From positions 1-64,000 of the forward strand of contig CAXIWQ010000403.1 in the NCBI GenBank assembly GCA_964036275.1: a stretch of DNA of 64,000 bases, in the 5' to 3' direction. The notes under the pieces are model-generated. The model saw nothing but the letters and a program-made list of their open reading frames with translations. It was not told where the DNA came from and searched no databases. A program made the translations under genes and the position numbers. Shown piece after piece: positions 21,941-33,444 of the stretch (the first letter of the stretch is position 1; every line of letters starts with the position of its first letter). The stretch comes from Litoditis marina. Its lineage: Eukaryota > Nematoda > Chromadorea > Rhabditida > Rhabditidae.

Positions 21941-24123
21941 TGGGAGCAACAGACTTGATAGCCGTATGAACTTTTTTCTGTAGCTGCAAGGCAAAGAGGT
22001 AATAACCGCGTTAATTTGTCTTTTGTGGCTGTGCGCCACAGGATATAAAGTCGTATTAGGTTTTTGTAGCCATGAGCAACAGACTTGATAGCCGTATAAA
22101 CTTTTTTCTGTAGCTGCAAGGCAAAGAGTCGATAACCGCGTTATATCGTATTTTGGGGCTGTGTGCCACAGAATAGATAGTTGTATTGGGTTTTTCTAGC
22201 TGGGAGCAACATACTTGATAGCCATATAAACTTTTTTCTGTAGCTGCACGGCAAAGAGTCAATAACCGCGTTAATTTGTCTTTTGTGGCTGTGCGCCACA
22301 GAATATAAAGTCGTATTAGGTTTTTGTAGCTGGGAGCAACAGACTTGATAGCCGTATAAACTTTTTTTCTGTAGCTGCAAGGCAAAGAGGTAATAACCGC
22401 GTTAATTTGTCTTTTGTGGCTGTGCGCCACAGAATATAAAGTCGTATTAGGTTTTTGTAGCTGGGAGCAACAGATTTGATAGCCGTATGAAATGTTCTCT
22501 GTAACTGCAAGGCAAAGAGTCAATAACCGCGTTAATTTGTATTTTGTGGCTGTGCGCCACAGAATATAAAGTCGTATTATGTTTTTGTAGTTGGAAGCAA
22601 CAGACTTGATAGCCGTATGATTTTTTTTTTGTAGCTGCAAGTCAAAATGTCAATAACCGCGTTAATTCGTCTTTGCGGCTGTGCGCCACAGAATAGATTG
22701 TCGTATCAGGTTTTTGTAGCTGGGAGCAACAGACTTGATAGCCGTATGAACTTTTTTCTGTAGCTGCAAGGCAAAGAGGTAATAACCGCGTTAATTTGTC
22801 TTTTGTGGCTGTGCGCCACAGGATATAAAGTCGTATTAGGTTTTTGTAGCCATGAGCAACAGACTTGATAGCCGTATAAACTTTTTTCTGTAGCTGCAAG
22901 GCAAAGAGTCGATAACCGCGTTATATCGTATTTTGTGGCTGTGCGCCACAGAATAGATAGTCGTATCAGGTTTTTGTAGCTGGGAGCAACATACTTGATA
23001 GCCGTATAACCTTTTTCCTGTAGCTGCACGGCAAAGAGTCAATAACCGCGTTAATTTGTGTCTTTTGTGGCTGTGCGCCACAGAATATAAAGTCGTATTA
23101 GGTTTTTGTAGCTGGGAGCAACAGACTTGATAGCCGTATGAACTTTTTTCTGTAGCTGCAAGGCAAAGAGGTAATAACCGCGTTAATTTGTCTTTTGTGG
23201 CTGTGCGCCACAGAATAGATTGTCGTATCAGGTTTTTGTAGCTGGGAGCAACAGACTTGATAGCCGTATGAACTTTTTTCTGTAGCTGCAAGGCAAAGAG
23301 GTAATAACCGCGTTAATTTGTCTTTTGTGGCTGTGCGCCACAGGATATAAAGTCGTATTAGGTTTTTGTAGCCATGAGCAACAGACTTGATAGCCGTATA
23401 AACTTTTTTCTGTAGCTGCAAGGCAAAGAGTCGATAACCGCGTTATATCGTATTTTGGGGCTGTGTGCCACAGAATAGATAGTTGTATTGGGTTTTTCTA
23501 GCTGGGAGCAACATACTTGATAGCCATATAAACTTTTTTCTGTAGCTGCACGGCAAAGAGTCAATAACCGCGTTAATTTGTCTTTTGTGGCTGTGCGCCA
23601 CAGAATATAAAGTCGTATTAGGTTTTTGTAGCTGGGAGCAACAGACTTGATAGCCGTATAAACTTTTTTTCTGTAGCTGCAAGGCAAAGAGGTAATAACC
23701 GCGTTAATTTGTCTTTTGTGGCTGTGCGCCACAGAATATAAAGTCGTATTAGGTTTTTGTAGCTGGGAGCAACAGATTTGATAGCCGTATGAAATGTTCT
23801 CTGTAACTGCAAGGCAAAGAGTCAATAACCGCGTTAATTTGTATTTTGTGGCTGTGCGCCACAGAATATAAAGTCGTATTATGTTTTTGTAGTTGGAAGC
23901 AACAGACTTGATAGCCGTATGATTTTTTTTTTGTAGCTGCAAGTCAAAATGTCAATAACCGCGTTAATTCGTCTTTGTGGCTGTGCGCCACAGAATAGAT
24001 TGTCGTATCAGGTTTTTGTAGCTGGGAGCAACAGACTTGATAGCCGTATGAACTTATTTCTGTAGCTGCAAGGCAAAGAGGTAATAACCGCGTTAATTTG
24101 TCTTTTGTGGCTGTGCGCCACAG
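21627..24123 (+). repeat. 1,302-bp HOR, two copies (in 12.88-kb copy 2)
   Basis: Counterpart of 8,750-11,246 at offset 12,877. The 2-bp gain occurs near 21,752 and 23,054, and GGGGCTGTGTGCC occurs near 22,155 and 23,457. I saw no difference from copy 1 in the parts compared. Confidence 0.82.
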
Positions 24124-27100
24124 AATAGATTGTCGTATCAGGTTTTTGTAGCTGGGAGCAACAGACTTGATAGCCGTATGAACTTTTCTCTGTAGCTGCA
24201 AGCCAACAAGTCGATAACCGCGATATTTCGTGTTTTGTGGCTGTGCGCCACAGAATATAAAGTCGTATTAGGTTTTTGTAGCTGGGAGCAACAGACTTGA
24301 TAGTCGTATGATTTTTTTCTGTAGCTGCAAGGCAAAGAGTCAATAACCGCGTTAATTTGTCTTTTGTGGCTGTGCGCCACAGAATATAAAGTCGTATTAG
24401 GTTTTCGTAGCTGGGAGCAACAGACTTGATAGCCGTATGAACTTTTTTCTGTAGCTGCAAGGCAAAGAGGTAATAACCGCGTTAATTTGTCTTTTGTGGC
24501 TGTGCGCCACAGAATAGATTGTCGTATCAGGTTTTTGTAGCTGGGAGCAACAGACTTGATAGCCGTATGAACTTTTCTCTGTAGCTGCAAGCCAACAAGT
24601 CGATAACCGCGATATTTCGTGTTTTGTGGCTGTGCGCCACAGAATATAAAGTCGTATTAGGTTTTCGTAGCTGGGAGCAACAGACTTGATAGCCGTATGA
24701 TTTTTTTTCTGTAGCTGCAAGGCAAAGAGTCAATAACCGCGTTAATTTGTCTTTTGTGGCTGTGCGCCACAGAATAGATTGTCGTATTAGGTTTTTGTAG
24801 CTGGGAGCAACAGATTTGATAGCCGTATGGAATATTCTCTGTAACTGCGAGGCAAAGAGTCAATAACCGCGTTAATTCGTCTTTTGTGGCTGTGCGCCAC
24901 AGAATATATAGTCGTATTAGGTTTTTGTAGCTGGGAGCAACAGACTTGATAGCCGTATGAACTGTTCTCTGTAGCTGCAAGGCAAAGAGTCGATAACCGC
25001 GTTAATTCGTATTTTGTGGCTGTGCGCCACAGAATAGATAGTCGTATTAGGTTTTTTTAGCTGGGAGCAACATACTTGATAGCCGTATAACCTTTTTCCT
25101 GTAGCTGCACGGCAAAGAGTCAATAACCGCGTTAATTTGTCTTTTGTGGCTGTGCGCCACAGAATATAAAGTCGTATTAGGTTTTCGTAGCTGGGAGCAA
25201 CAGACTTGATAGCCGTATGAATTTTTTTCTGTAGCTGCAAGGCAAAGAGGTAATAACCGCGTTAATTTGTCTTTTGTGGCTGTGCGCCACAGAATAGATT
25301 GTCGTATCAGGTTTTTGTAGCTGGGAGCAACAGACTTGATAGCCGTATGAACTTTTCTCTGTAGCTGCAAGCCAACAAGTCGATAACCGCGATAATTCGT
25401 ATTTTGTGGCTGTGCGCCACAGAATAGATTGTCGTATTAGGTTTTTGTAGCTGGGAGCAACAGATTTGATAGCCGTATGAACTGTTCTTTGTAGCTGCAA
25501 GGCAAAGAGTCGATAACCGCGTTAATTCGTATTTTGTGGCTGTGCGCCACAGAATAGATAGTCGTATTAGGTTTTTGTAGCTGGGAGCAACATATTTGAT
25601 AGCCGTATAACCTTTTTCCTGTAGCTGCACGGCAAAGAGTCAATAACCGCGTTAATTTGTCTTTTGTGGCTGTGCGCCACAGAATATAAAGTCGTATTAG
25701 GTTTTTGTAGCTGGGAGCAACAGACTTGATAGCCGTATGAACTTTTTTCTGTAGCTGCAAGGCAAAGAGGTAATAACCGCGTTAATTTGTCTTTTGTGGC
25801 TGTGCGCCACAGAATAGATTGTCGTATCAGGTTTTTGTAGCTGGGAGCAACAGACTTGATAGCCGTATGAACTTTTTTTCTGTAGCTGCAAGGCAAAGAG
25901 GTAATAACCGCGTTAATTTGTCTTTTGTGGCTGTGCGCCATAGGATATAAAGTCGTATTAGGTTTTTGTAGCCATGAGCAACAGACTTGATAGCCGTATA
26001 AACTTTTTTCTGTAGCTGCAAGGCAAAGAGTCGATAACCGCGTTATATCGTATTTTGTGGCTGTGTGCCACAGAATAGATAGTTGTATTGGGTTTTTCTA
26101 GCTGGGAGCAACATACTTGATAGCCATATAAACTTGTTTCTGTAGCTGCACGGCAAAGAGTCAATAACCGCGTTAATTTGTCTTTTGTGGCTGTGCGCCA
26201 CAGAATATAAAGTCGTATTAGGTTTTTGTAGCTGGGAGCAACAGACTTGATAGCCGTATAAACTTTTTTTCTGTAGCTGCAAGGCAAAGAGGTAATAACC
26301 GCGTTAATTTGTCTTTTGTGGCTGTGCGCCACAGAATAGATTGTCGTATCAGGTTTTTGTAGCTGGGAGCAACAGACTTGATAGCCGTATGAACTTTTCT
26401 CTGTAGCTGCAAGCCAACAAGTCGATAACCGCGATAATTCGTATTTTGTGGCTGTGCGCCACAGAATAGATTGTCGTATTAGGTTTTTGTAGCTGGGAGC
26501 AACAGATTTGATAGCCGTATGAACTGTTCTTTGTAGCTGCAAGGCAAAGAGTCGATAACCGCGTTAATTCGTATTTTGTGGCTGTGCGCCACAGAATAGA
26601 TAGTCGTATTAGGTTTTTGTAGCTGGGAGCAACATATTTGATAGCCGTATAACCTTTTTTCTGTAGCTGCACGGCAAAGAGTCAATAACCGCGTTAATTT
26701 GTCTTTTGTGGCTGTGCGCCACAGAATATAAAGTCGTATTAGGTTTTTGTAGCTGGGAGCAACAGACTTGATAGCCGTATGAACTTTTTTCTGTAGCTGC
26801 AAGGCAAAGAGGTAATAACCGCGTTAATTTGTATTTTGTGGCTGTGCGCCACAGAATAGATTGTCGTATCAGGTTTTTGTAGCTGGGAGCAACAGACTTG
26901 ATAGCCGTATGAACTTTTTTTTGTAGCTGCAAGGCAAAGAGGTAATAACCGCGTTAATTTGTCTTTTGTGGCTGTGCGCCATAGGATATAAAGTCGTATT
27001 AGGTTTTTGTAGCCATGAGCAACAGACTTGATAGCCGTATAAACTTTTTTCTGTAGCTGCAAGGCAAAGAGTCGATAACCGCGTTATATCGTAATTTGTG

Positions 27101-27429
27101 GCTGTGTGCCACAGAATAGATAGTTGTATTGGGTTTTTCTAGCTGGGAGCAACATACTTGATAGCCATATAAACTTTTTTCTGTAGCTGCACGGCAAAGA
27201 GTCAATAACCGCGTTAATTTGTCTTTTGTGGCTGTGCGCCACAGAATATAAAGTCGTATTAGGTTTTTGTAGCTGGGAGCAACATACTTGATAGCCGTAT
27301 AAACTTTTTTTCTGTAGCTGCAAGGCAAAGAGGTAAAAACCGCGTTAATTTGTCTTTTGTGGCTGTGCGCCACAGAATATAAAGTCGTATTAGGTTTTTG
27401 TAGCTGGGAGCAACAGATTTGATAGCCGT

Positions 27430-27463
27430 ATGAAATGTTCTCTGTAACTGCAAGGCAAAGAGT
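27430..27463 (+). other. Deletion junction in HOR copy 3
   Basis: Left of here the sequence matches copy 2 around 14,560 (GAAATGTTCTCTGTAACTGC). Right of it, AGTCGATAACCGCGTCAATT matches copy 2 around 20,170 instead of the expected AGTCAATAACCGCGTTAATT. The change lies inside shared sequence (CTGCAAGGCAAAGAGTC), so the join is seamless and in register, as homologous unequal exchange would leave it. Confidence 0.75.
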
Positions 27464-29230
27464 CGATAACCGCGTCAATTCGTATTTTGTGGCTGTGCGC
27501 CACAGAATAGATAGTCGTATTAGGTTTTTGTAGCTGGGAGCAACATACTTGGTAGCCGTATAACCTTTTTCCTGTAGCTGCACGGCAAAGAGTCAATAAC
27601 CGCGTTAATTTGTCTTTTGTGGCTGTGCGCCACAGAATATAAAGTCGTATTAGGTTTTTGTAGCTGGGAGCAACAGACTTGATGGCCGTATGAACTTTTT
27701 TCTGTAGCTGCAAGGCAAAGAAGTAATAACCGCGTTAATTTGTCTTTTGTGGCTGTGCGCCACAGAATAGATTGTCGTATCAGGTTTTTGTAGCTGGGAG
27801 CAACAGACTTGATAGCCGTATGAACTTTTCTCTGTAGCTGCAAGCCAACAAGTCGATAACCGCGATATTTCGTGTTTTGTGGCTGTGCGCCACAGAATAG
27901 ATTGTCGTATTAGGTTTTTGTAGCTGGGAGCAACAGATTTGATAGCCGTATGAACTGTTCTCTGTAGCTGCAAGGCAAAGAGTCGATAACCGCGTTAATT
28001 CGTATTTTGTGGCTGTGCGCCACAGAATAGATAGTCGTATCAGGTTTTTGTAGCTGGGAGCAACATACTTGATAGCCGTATAACCTTTTTCCTGTAGCTG
28101 CACGGCAAAGAGTCAATAACCGCGTTAATTTGTGTCTTTTGTGGCTGTGCGCCACAGAATATAAAGTCGTATTAGGTTTTTGTAGCTGGGAGCAACAGAC
28201 TTGATAGCCGTATGAACTTTTTTCTGTAGCTGCAAGGCAAAGAGGTAATAACCGCGTTAATTTGTCTTTTGTGGCTGTGCGCCACAGAATAGATTGTCGT
28301 ATCAGGTTTTTGTAGCTGGGAGCAACAGATTTGATAGCCGTATGAACTGTTCTCTGTAGCTGCAAGGCAAAGAGTCGATAACCGCGTCAATTCGTATTTT
28401 GTGGCTGTGCGCCACAGAATAGATAGTCGTATTAGGTTTTTGTAGCTGGGAGCAACATACTTGGTAGCCGTATAACCTTTTTCCTGTAGCTGCACGGCAA
28501 AGAGTCAATAACCGCGTTAATTTGTCTTTTGTGGCTGTGCGCCACAGAATATAAAGTCGTATTAGGTTTTTGTAGCTGGGAGCAACAGACTTGATGGCCG
28601 TATGAACTTTTTTCTGTAGCTGCAAGGCAAAGAAGTAATAACCGCGTTAATTTGTCTTTTGTGGCTGTGCGCCACAGAATAGATTGTCGTATCAGGTTTT
28701 TGTAGCTGGGAGCAACAGACTTGATAGCCGTATGAACTTTTCTCTGTAGCTGCAAGCCAACAAGTCGATAACCGCGATATTTCGTGTTTTGTGGCTGTGC
28801 GCCACAGAATAGATTGTCGTATTAGGTTTTTGTAGCTGGGAGCAACCGATTTGATAGCCGTATGAACTGTTCTCTGTAGCTGCAAGGCAAAGAGTCGATA
28901 ACCGCGTTAATTCGTATTTTGTGGCTGTGCGCCACAGAATAGATAGTCGTATCAGGTTTTTGTAGCTGGGAGCAACATACTTGATAGCCGTATAACCTTT
29001 TTCCTGTAGCTGCACGGCAAAGAGTCAATAACCGCGTTAATTTGTGTCTTTTGTGGCTGTGCGCCACAGAATATAAAGTCGTATTAGGTTTTTGTAGCTG
29101 GGAGCAACAGACTTGATAGCCGTATGAACTTTTTTCTGTAGCTGCAAGGCAAAGAGGTAATAACCGCGTTAATTTGTCTTTTGTGGCTGTGCGCCACAGA
29201 ATAGATTGTCGTATCAGGTTTTTGTAGCTG
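27463..29230 (+). repeat. 912-bp HOR in 12.88-kb copy 3 (about two copies)
   Basis: After the deletion junction the 912-bp period resumes: 2-bp gains near 28,130 and 29,042, GATGGCCG near 27,680 and 28,592, CATACTTGGTAGCC near 27,545 and 28,457. One of the three copies present in the other two large units is missing, in keeping with the deletion. GCAACCGATTTG near 28,843 is private. Confidence 0.83.
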
Positions 29231-32165
29231 GGAGCAACAGACTTGATAGCCGTATGAACTTTTTTCTGTAGCTGCAAGGCAAAGAGGTAATAACCGCGTT
29301 AATTTGTCTTTTGTGGCTGTGCGCCACAGGATATAAAGTCGTATTAGGTTTTTGTAGCCATGAGCAACAGACTTGATAGCCGTATAAACTTTTTTCTGTA
29401 GCTGCAAGGCAAAGAGTCGATAACCGCGTTATATCGTATTTTGGGGCTGTGTGCCACAGAATAGATAGTTGTATTGGGTTTTTCTAGCTGGGAGCAACAT
29501 ACTTGATAGCCATATAAACTTTTTTCTGTAGCTGCACGGCAAAGAGTCAATAACCGCGTTAATTTGTCTTTTGTGGCTGTGCGCCACAGAATATAAAGTC
29601 GTATTAGGTTTTTGTAGCTGGGAGCAACAGACTTGATAGCCGTATAAACTTTTTTTCTGTAGCTGCAAGGCAAAGAGGTAATAACCGCGTTAATTTGTCT
29701 TTTGTGGCTGTGCGCCACAGAATATAAAGTCGTATTAGGTTTTTGTAGCTGGGAGCAACAGATTTGATAGCCGTATGAAATGTTCTCTGTAACTGCAAGG
29801 CAAAGAGTCAATAACCGCGTTAATTTGTATTTTGTGGCTGTGCGCCACAGAATATAAAGTCGTATTATGTTTTTGTAGTTGGAAGCAACAGACTTGATAG
29901 CCGTATGATTTTTTTTTTGTAGCTGCAAGTCAAAATGTCAATAACCGCGTTAATTCGTCTTTGCGGCTGTGCGCCACAGAATAGATTGTCGTATCAGGTT
30001 TTTGTAGCTGGGAGCAACAGACTTGATAGCCGTATGAACTTTTTTCTGTAGCTGCAAGGCAAAGAGGTAATAACCGCGTTAATTTGTCTTTTGTGGCTGT
30101 GCGCCACAGGATATAAAGTCGTATTAGGTTTTTGTAGCCATGAGCAACAGACTTGATAGCCGTATAAACTTTTTTCTGTAGCTGCAAGGCAAAGAGTCGA
30201 TAACCGCGTTATATCGTATTTTGTGGCTGTGCGCCACAGAATAGATAGTCGTATCAGGTTTTTGTAGCTGGGAGCAACATACTTGATAGCCGTATAACCT
30301 TTTTCCTGTAGCTGCACGGCAAAGAGTCAATAACCGCGTTAATTTGTCTTTTGTGGCTGTGCGCCACAGAATATAAAGTCGTATTAGGTTTTTGTAGCTG
30401 GGAGCAACAGACTTGATGGCCGTATGAACTTTTTTCTGTAGCTGCAAGGCAAAGAAGTAATAACCGCGTTAATTTGTCTTTTGTGGCTGTGCGCCACAGA
30501 ATAGATTGTCGTATCAGGTTTTTGTAGCTGGGAGCAACAGACTTGATAGCCGTATGAACTTTTCTCTGTAGCTGCAAGCCAACAAGTCGATAACCGCGAT
30601 ATTTCGTGTTTTGTGGCTGTGCGCCACAGAATAGATTGTCGTATTAGGTTTTTGTAGCTGGGAGCAACAGATTTGATAGCCGTATGAACTGTTCTCTGTA
30701 GCTGCAAGGCAAAGAGTCGATAACCGCGTTAATTCGTATTTTGTGGCTGTGCGCCACAGAATAGATAGTCGTATCAGGTTTTTGTAGCTGGGAGCAACAT
30801 ACTTGATAGCCGTATAACCTTTTTCCTGTAGCTGCACGGCAAAGAGTCAATAACCGCGTTAATTTGTGTCTTTTGTGGCTGTGCGCCACAGAATATAAAG
30901 TCGTATTAGGTTTTTGTAGCTGGGAGCAACAGACTTGATAGCCGTATGAACTTTTTTCTGTAGCTGCAAGGCAAAGAGGTAATAACCGCGTTAATTTGTC
31001 TTTTGTGGCTGTGCGCCACAGAATAGATTGTCGTATCAGGTTTTTGTAGCTGGGAGCAACAGACTTGATAGCCGTATGAACTTTTTTCTGTAGCTGCAAG
31101 GCAAAGAGGTAATAACCGCGTTAATTTGTCTTTTGTGGCTGTGCGCCACAGGATATAAAGTCGTATTAGGTTTTTGTAGCCATGAGCAACAGACTTGATA
31201 GCCGTATAAACTTTTTTCTGTAGCTGCAAGGCAAAGAGTCGATAACCGCGTTATATCGTATTTTGGGGCTGTGTGCCACAGAATAGATAGTTGTATTGGG
31301 TTTTTCTAGCTGGGAGCAACATACTTGATAGCCATATAAACTTTTTTCTGTAGCTGCACGGCAAAGAGTCAATAACCGCGTTAATTTGTCTTTTGTGGCT
31401 GTGCGCCACAGAATATAAAGTCGTATTAGGTTTTTGTAGCTGGGAGCAACAGACTTGATAGCCGTATAAACTTTTTTTCTGTAGCTGCAAGGCAAAGAGG
31501 TAATAACCGCGTTAATTTGTCTTTTGTGGCTGTGCGCCACAGAATATAAAGTCGTATTAGGTTTTTGTAGCTGGGAGCAACAGATTTGATAGCCGTATGA
31601 AATGTTCTCTGTAACTGCAAGGCAAAGAGTCAATAACCGCGTTAATTTGTATTTTGTGGCTGTGCGCCACAGAATATAAAGTCGTATTATGTTTTTGTAG
31701 TTGGAAGCAACAGACTTGATAGCCGTATGATTTTTTTTTTGTAGCTGCAAGTCAAAATGTCAATAACCGCGTTAATTCGTCTTTGCGGCTGTGCGCCACA
31801 GAATAGATTGTCGTATCAGGTTTTTGTAGCTGGGAGCAACAGACTTGATAGCCGTATGAACTTTTTTCTGTAGCTGCAAGGCAAAGAGGTAATAACCGCG
31901 TTAATTTGTCTTTTGTGGCTGTGCGCCACAGGATATAAAGTCGTATTAGGTTTTTGTAGCCATGAGCAACAGACTTGATAGCCGTATAAACTTTTTTCTG
32001 TAGCTGCAAGGCAAAGAGTCGATAACCGCGTTATATCGTATTTTGTGGCTGTGCGCCACAGAATAGATAGTCGTATCAGGTTTTTGTAGCTGGGAGCAAC
32101 ATACTTGATAGCCGTATAACCTTTTTCCTGTAGCTGCACGGCAAAGAGTCAATAACCGCGTTAAT
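28475..32165 (+). repeat. 1,822-bp (14-monomer) tandem duplication
   Basis: 28,475-30,296 is followed by a copy at 30,297-32,118 that runs on to about 32,165. Matching landmarks at offset 1,822 include GATGGCCG (28,592 and 30,414), the 2-bp gain (29,042 and 30,864), GGGGCTGTGTGCC (29,442 and 31,264) and the short-B class. Copies 1 and 2 of the 12.88-kb unit lack it, so it arose after, or separately from, their duplication. Confidence 0.8.
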
Positions 32166-33439
32166 TTGTGTCTTTTGTGGCTGTGCGCCACAGAATATAA
32201 AGTCGTATTAGGTTTTTGTAGCTGGGAGCAACAGACTTGATAGCCGTATGAACTTTTTTCTGTAGCTGCAAGGCAAAGAGGTAATAACCGCGTTAATTTG
32301 TCTTTTGTGGCTGTGCGCCACAGAATAGATTGTCGTATCAGGTTTTTGTAGCTGGGAGCAACAGACTTGATAGCCGTATGAACTTTTTTCTGTAGCTGCA
32401 AGGCAAAGAGGTAATAACCGCGTTAATTTGTCTTTTGTGGCTGTGCGCCACAGGATATAAAGTCGTATTAGGTTTTTGTAGCCATGAGCAACAGACTTGA
32501 TAGCCGTATAAACTTTTTTCTGTAGCTGCAAGGCAAAGAGTCGATAACCGCGTTATATCGTATTTTGGGGCTGTGTGCCACAGAATAGATAGTTGTATTG
32601 GGTTTTTCTAGCTGGGAGCAACATACTTGATAGCCATATAAACTTTTTTCTGTAGCTGCACGGCAAAGAGTCAATAACCGCGTTAATTTGTCTTTTGTGG
32701 CTGTGCGCCACAGAATATAAAGTCGTATTAGGTTTTTGTAGCTGGGAGCAACAGACTTGATAGCCGTATAAACTTTTTTTCTGTAGCTGCAAGGCAAAGA
32801 GGTAATAACCGCGTTAATTTGTCTTTTGTGGCTGTGCGCCACAGAATATAAAGTCGTATTAGGTTTTTGTAGCTGGGAGCAACAGATTTGATAGCCGTAT
32901 GAAATGTTCTCTGTAACTGCAAGGCAAAGAGTCAATAACCGCGTTAATTTGTATTTTGTGGCTGTGCGCCACAGAATATAAAGTCGTATTATGTTTTTGT
33001 AGTTGGAAGCAACAGACTTGATAGCCGTATGATTTTTTTTTTGTAGCTGCAAGTCAAAATGTCAATAACCGCGTTAATTCGTCTTTGTGGCTGTGCGCCA
33101 CAGAATAGATTGTCGTATCAGGTTTTTGTAGCTGGGAGCAACAGACTTGATAGCCGTATGAACTTTTTTCTGTAGCTGCAAGGCAAAGAGGTAATAACCG
33201 CGTTAATTTGTCTTTTGTGGCTGTGCGCCACAGGATATAAAGTCGTATTAGGTTTTTGTAGCCATGAGCAACAGACTTGATAGCCGTATAAACTTTTTTC
33301 TGTAGCTGCAAGGCAAAGAGTCGATAACCGCGTTATATCGTATTTTGTGGCTGTGCGCCACAGAATAGATAGTCGTATCAGGTTTTTGTAGCTGGGAGCA
33401 ACATACTTGATAGCCGTATAACCTTTTTCCTGTAGCTGC
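30741..33439 (+). repeat. 1,302-bp HOR in 12.88-kb copy 3
   Basis: The 2-bp gain near 30,864 and 32,166 and GGGGCTGTGTGCC near 31,264 and 32,567 show the 1,302-bp period again, shared with the other two large units. It stops near 33,440, where the expected GCACGGCAAAGAGTC is replaced by GCAAGGCAAAGAGGT and the array changes to a different variant order. Confidence 0.8.
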
Positions 33440-33444
33440 AAGGC

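Larger units (their letters stand above)
12880..25756 (+). repeat. 12.88-kb higher-order repeat, copy 2
   Basis: It is nearly identical to copy 1. The differences I found by reading are few: one T fewer in the tract near 14,300; C to T near 13,688 (GTTAATTTG for GTTAATTCG); a one-base loss near 17,730 (GTCTTTG for GTCTTTTG); C to T near 20,398 (GATGGTCG for GATGGCCG); and C to T near 24,304. Five changes in 12.88 kb is about 99.96% identity, though I did not align every base. Individual monomers within a unit differ by 10% or more, so this is a recent duplication of the whole 99-monomer block. Confidence 0.92.
25757..33430 (+). repeat. 12.88-kb higher-order repeat, copy 3 (rearranged)
   Basis: From 25,757 to about 27,460 it follows copy 2 at offset 12,877-12,878, with more differences than copies 1 and 2 show. 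It then jumps to sequence matching copy 2 near 20,170 (offset 7,288), so about 43 monomers (about 5.59 kb) are absent. It follows that alignment to about 30,296, where a 1,822-bp stretch is repeated, then continues at an offset near 9,110 to about 33,430. After that the order no longer follows the 12.88-kb unit. Confidence 0.85.

Noticed and set aside
12880..25756. 12.88-kb duplication dismissed as pure assembly artefact
   Set aside because: The copies carry a few private substitutions and copy 3 has its own deletion and duplication, which argues for real copies. An artefact cannot be fully excluded without reads, so this is kept as a check under the finding.
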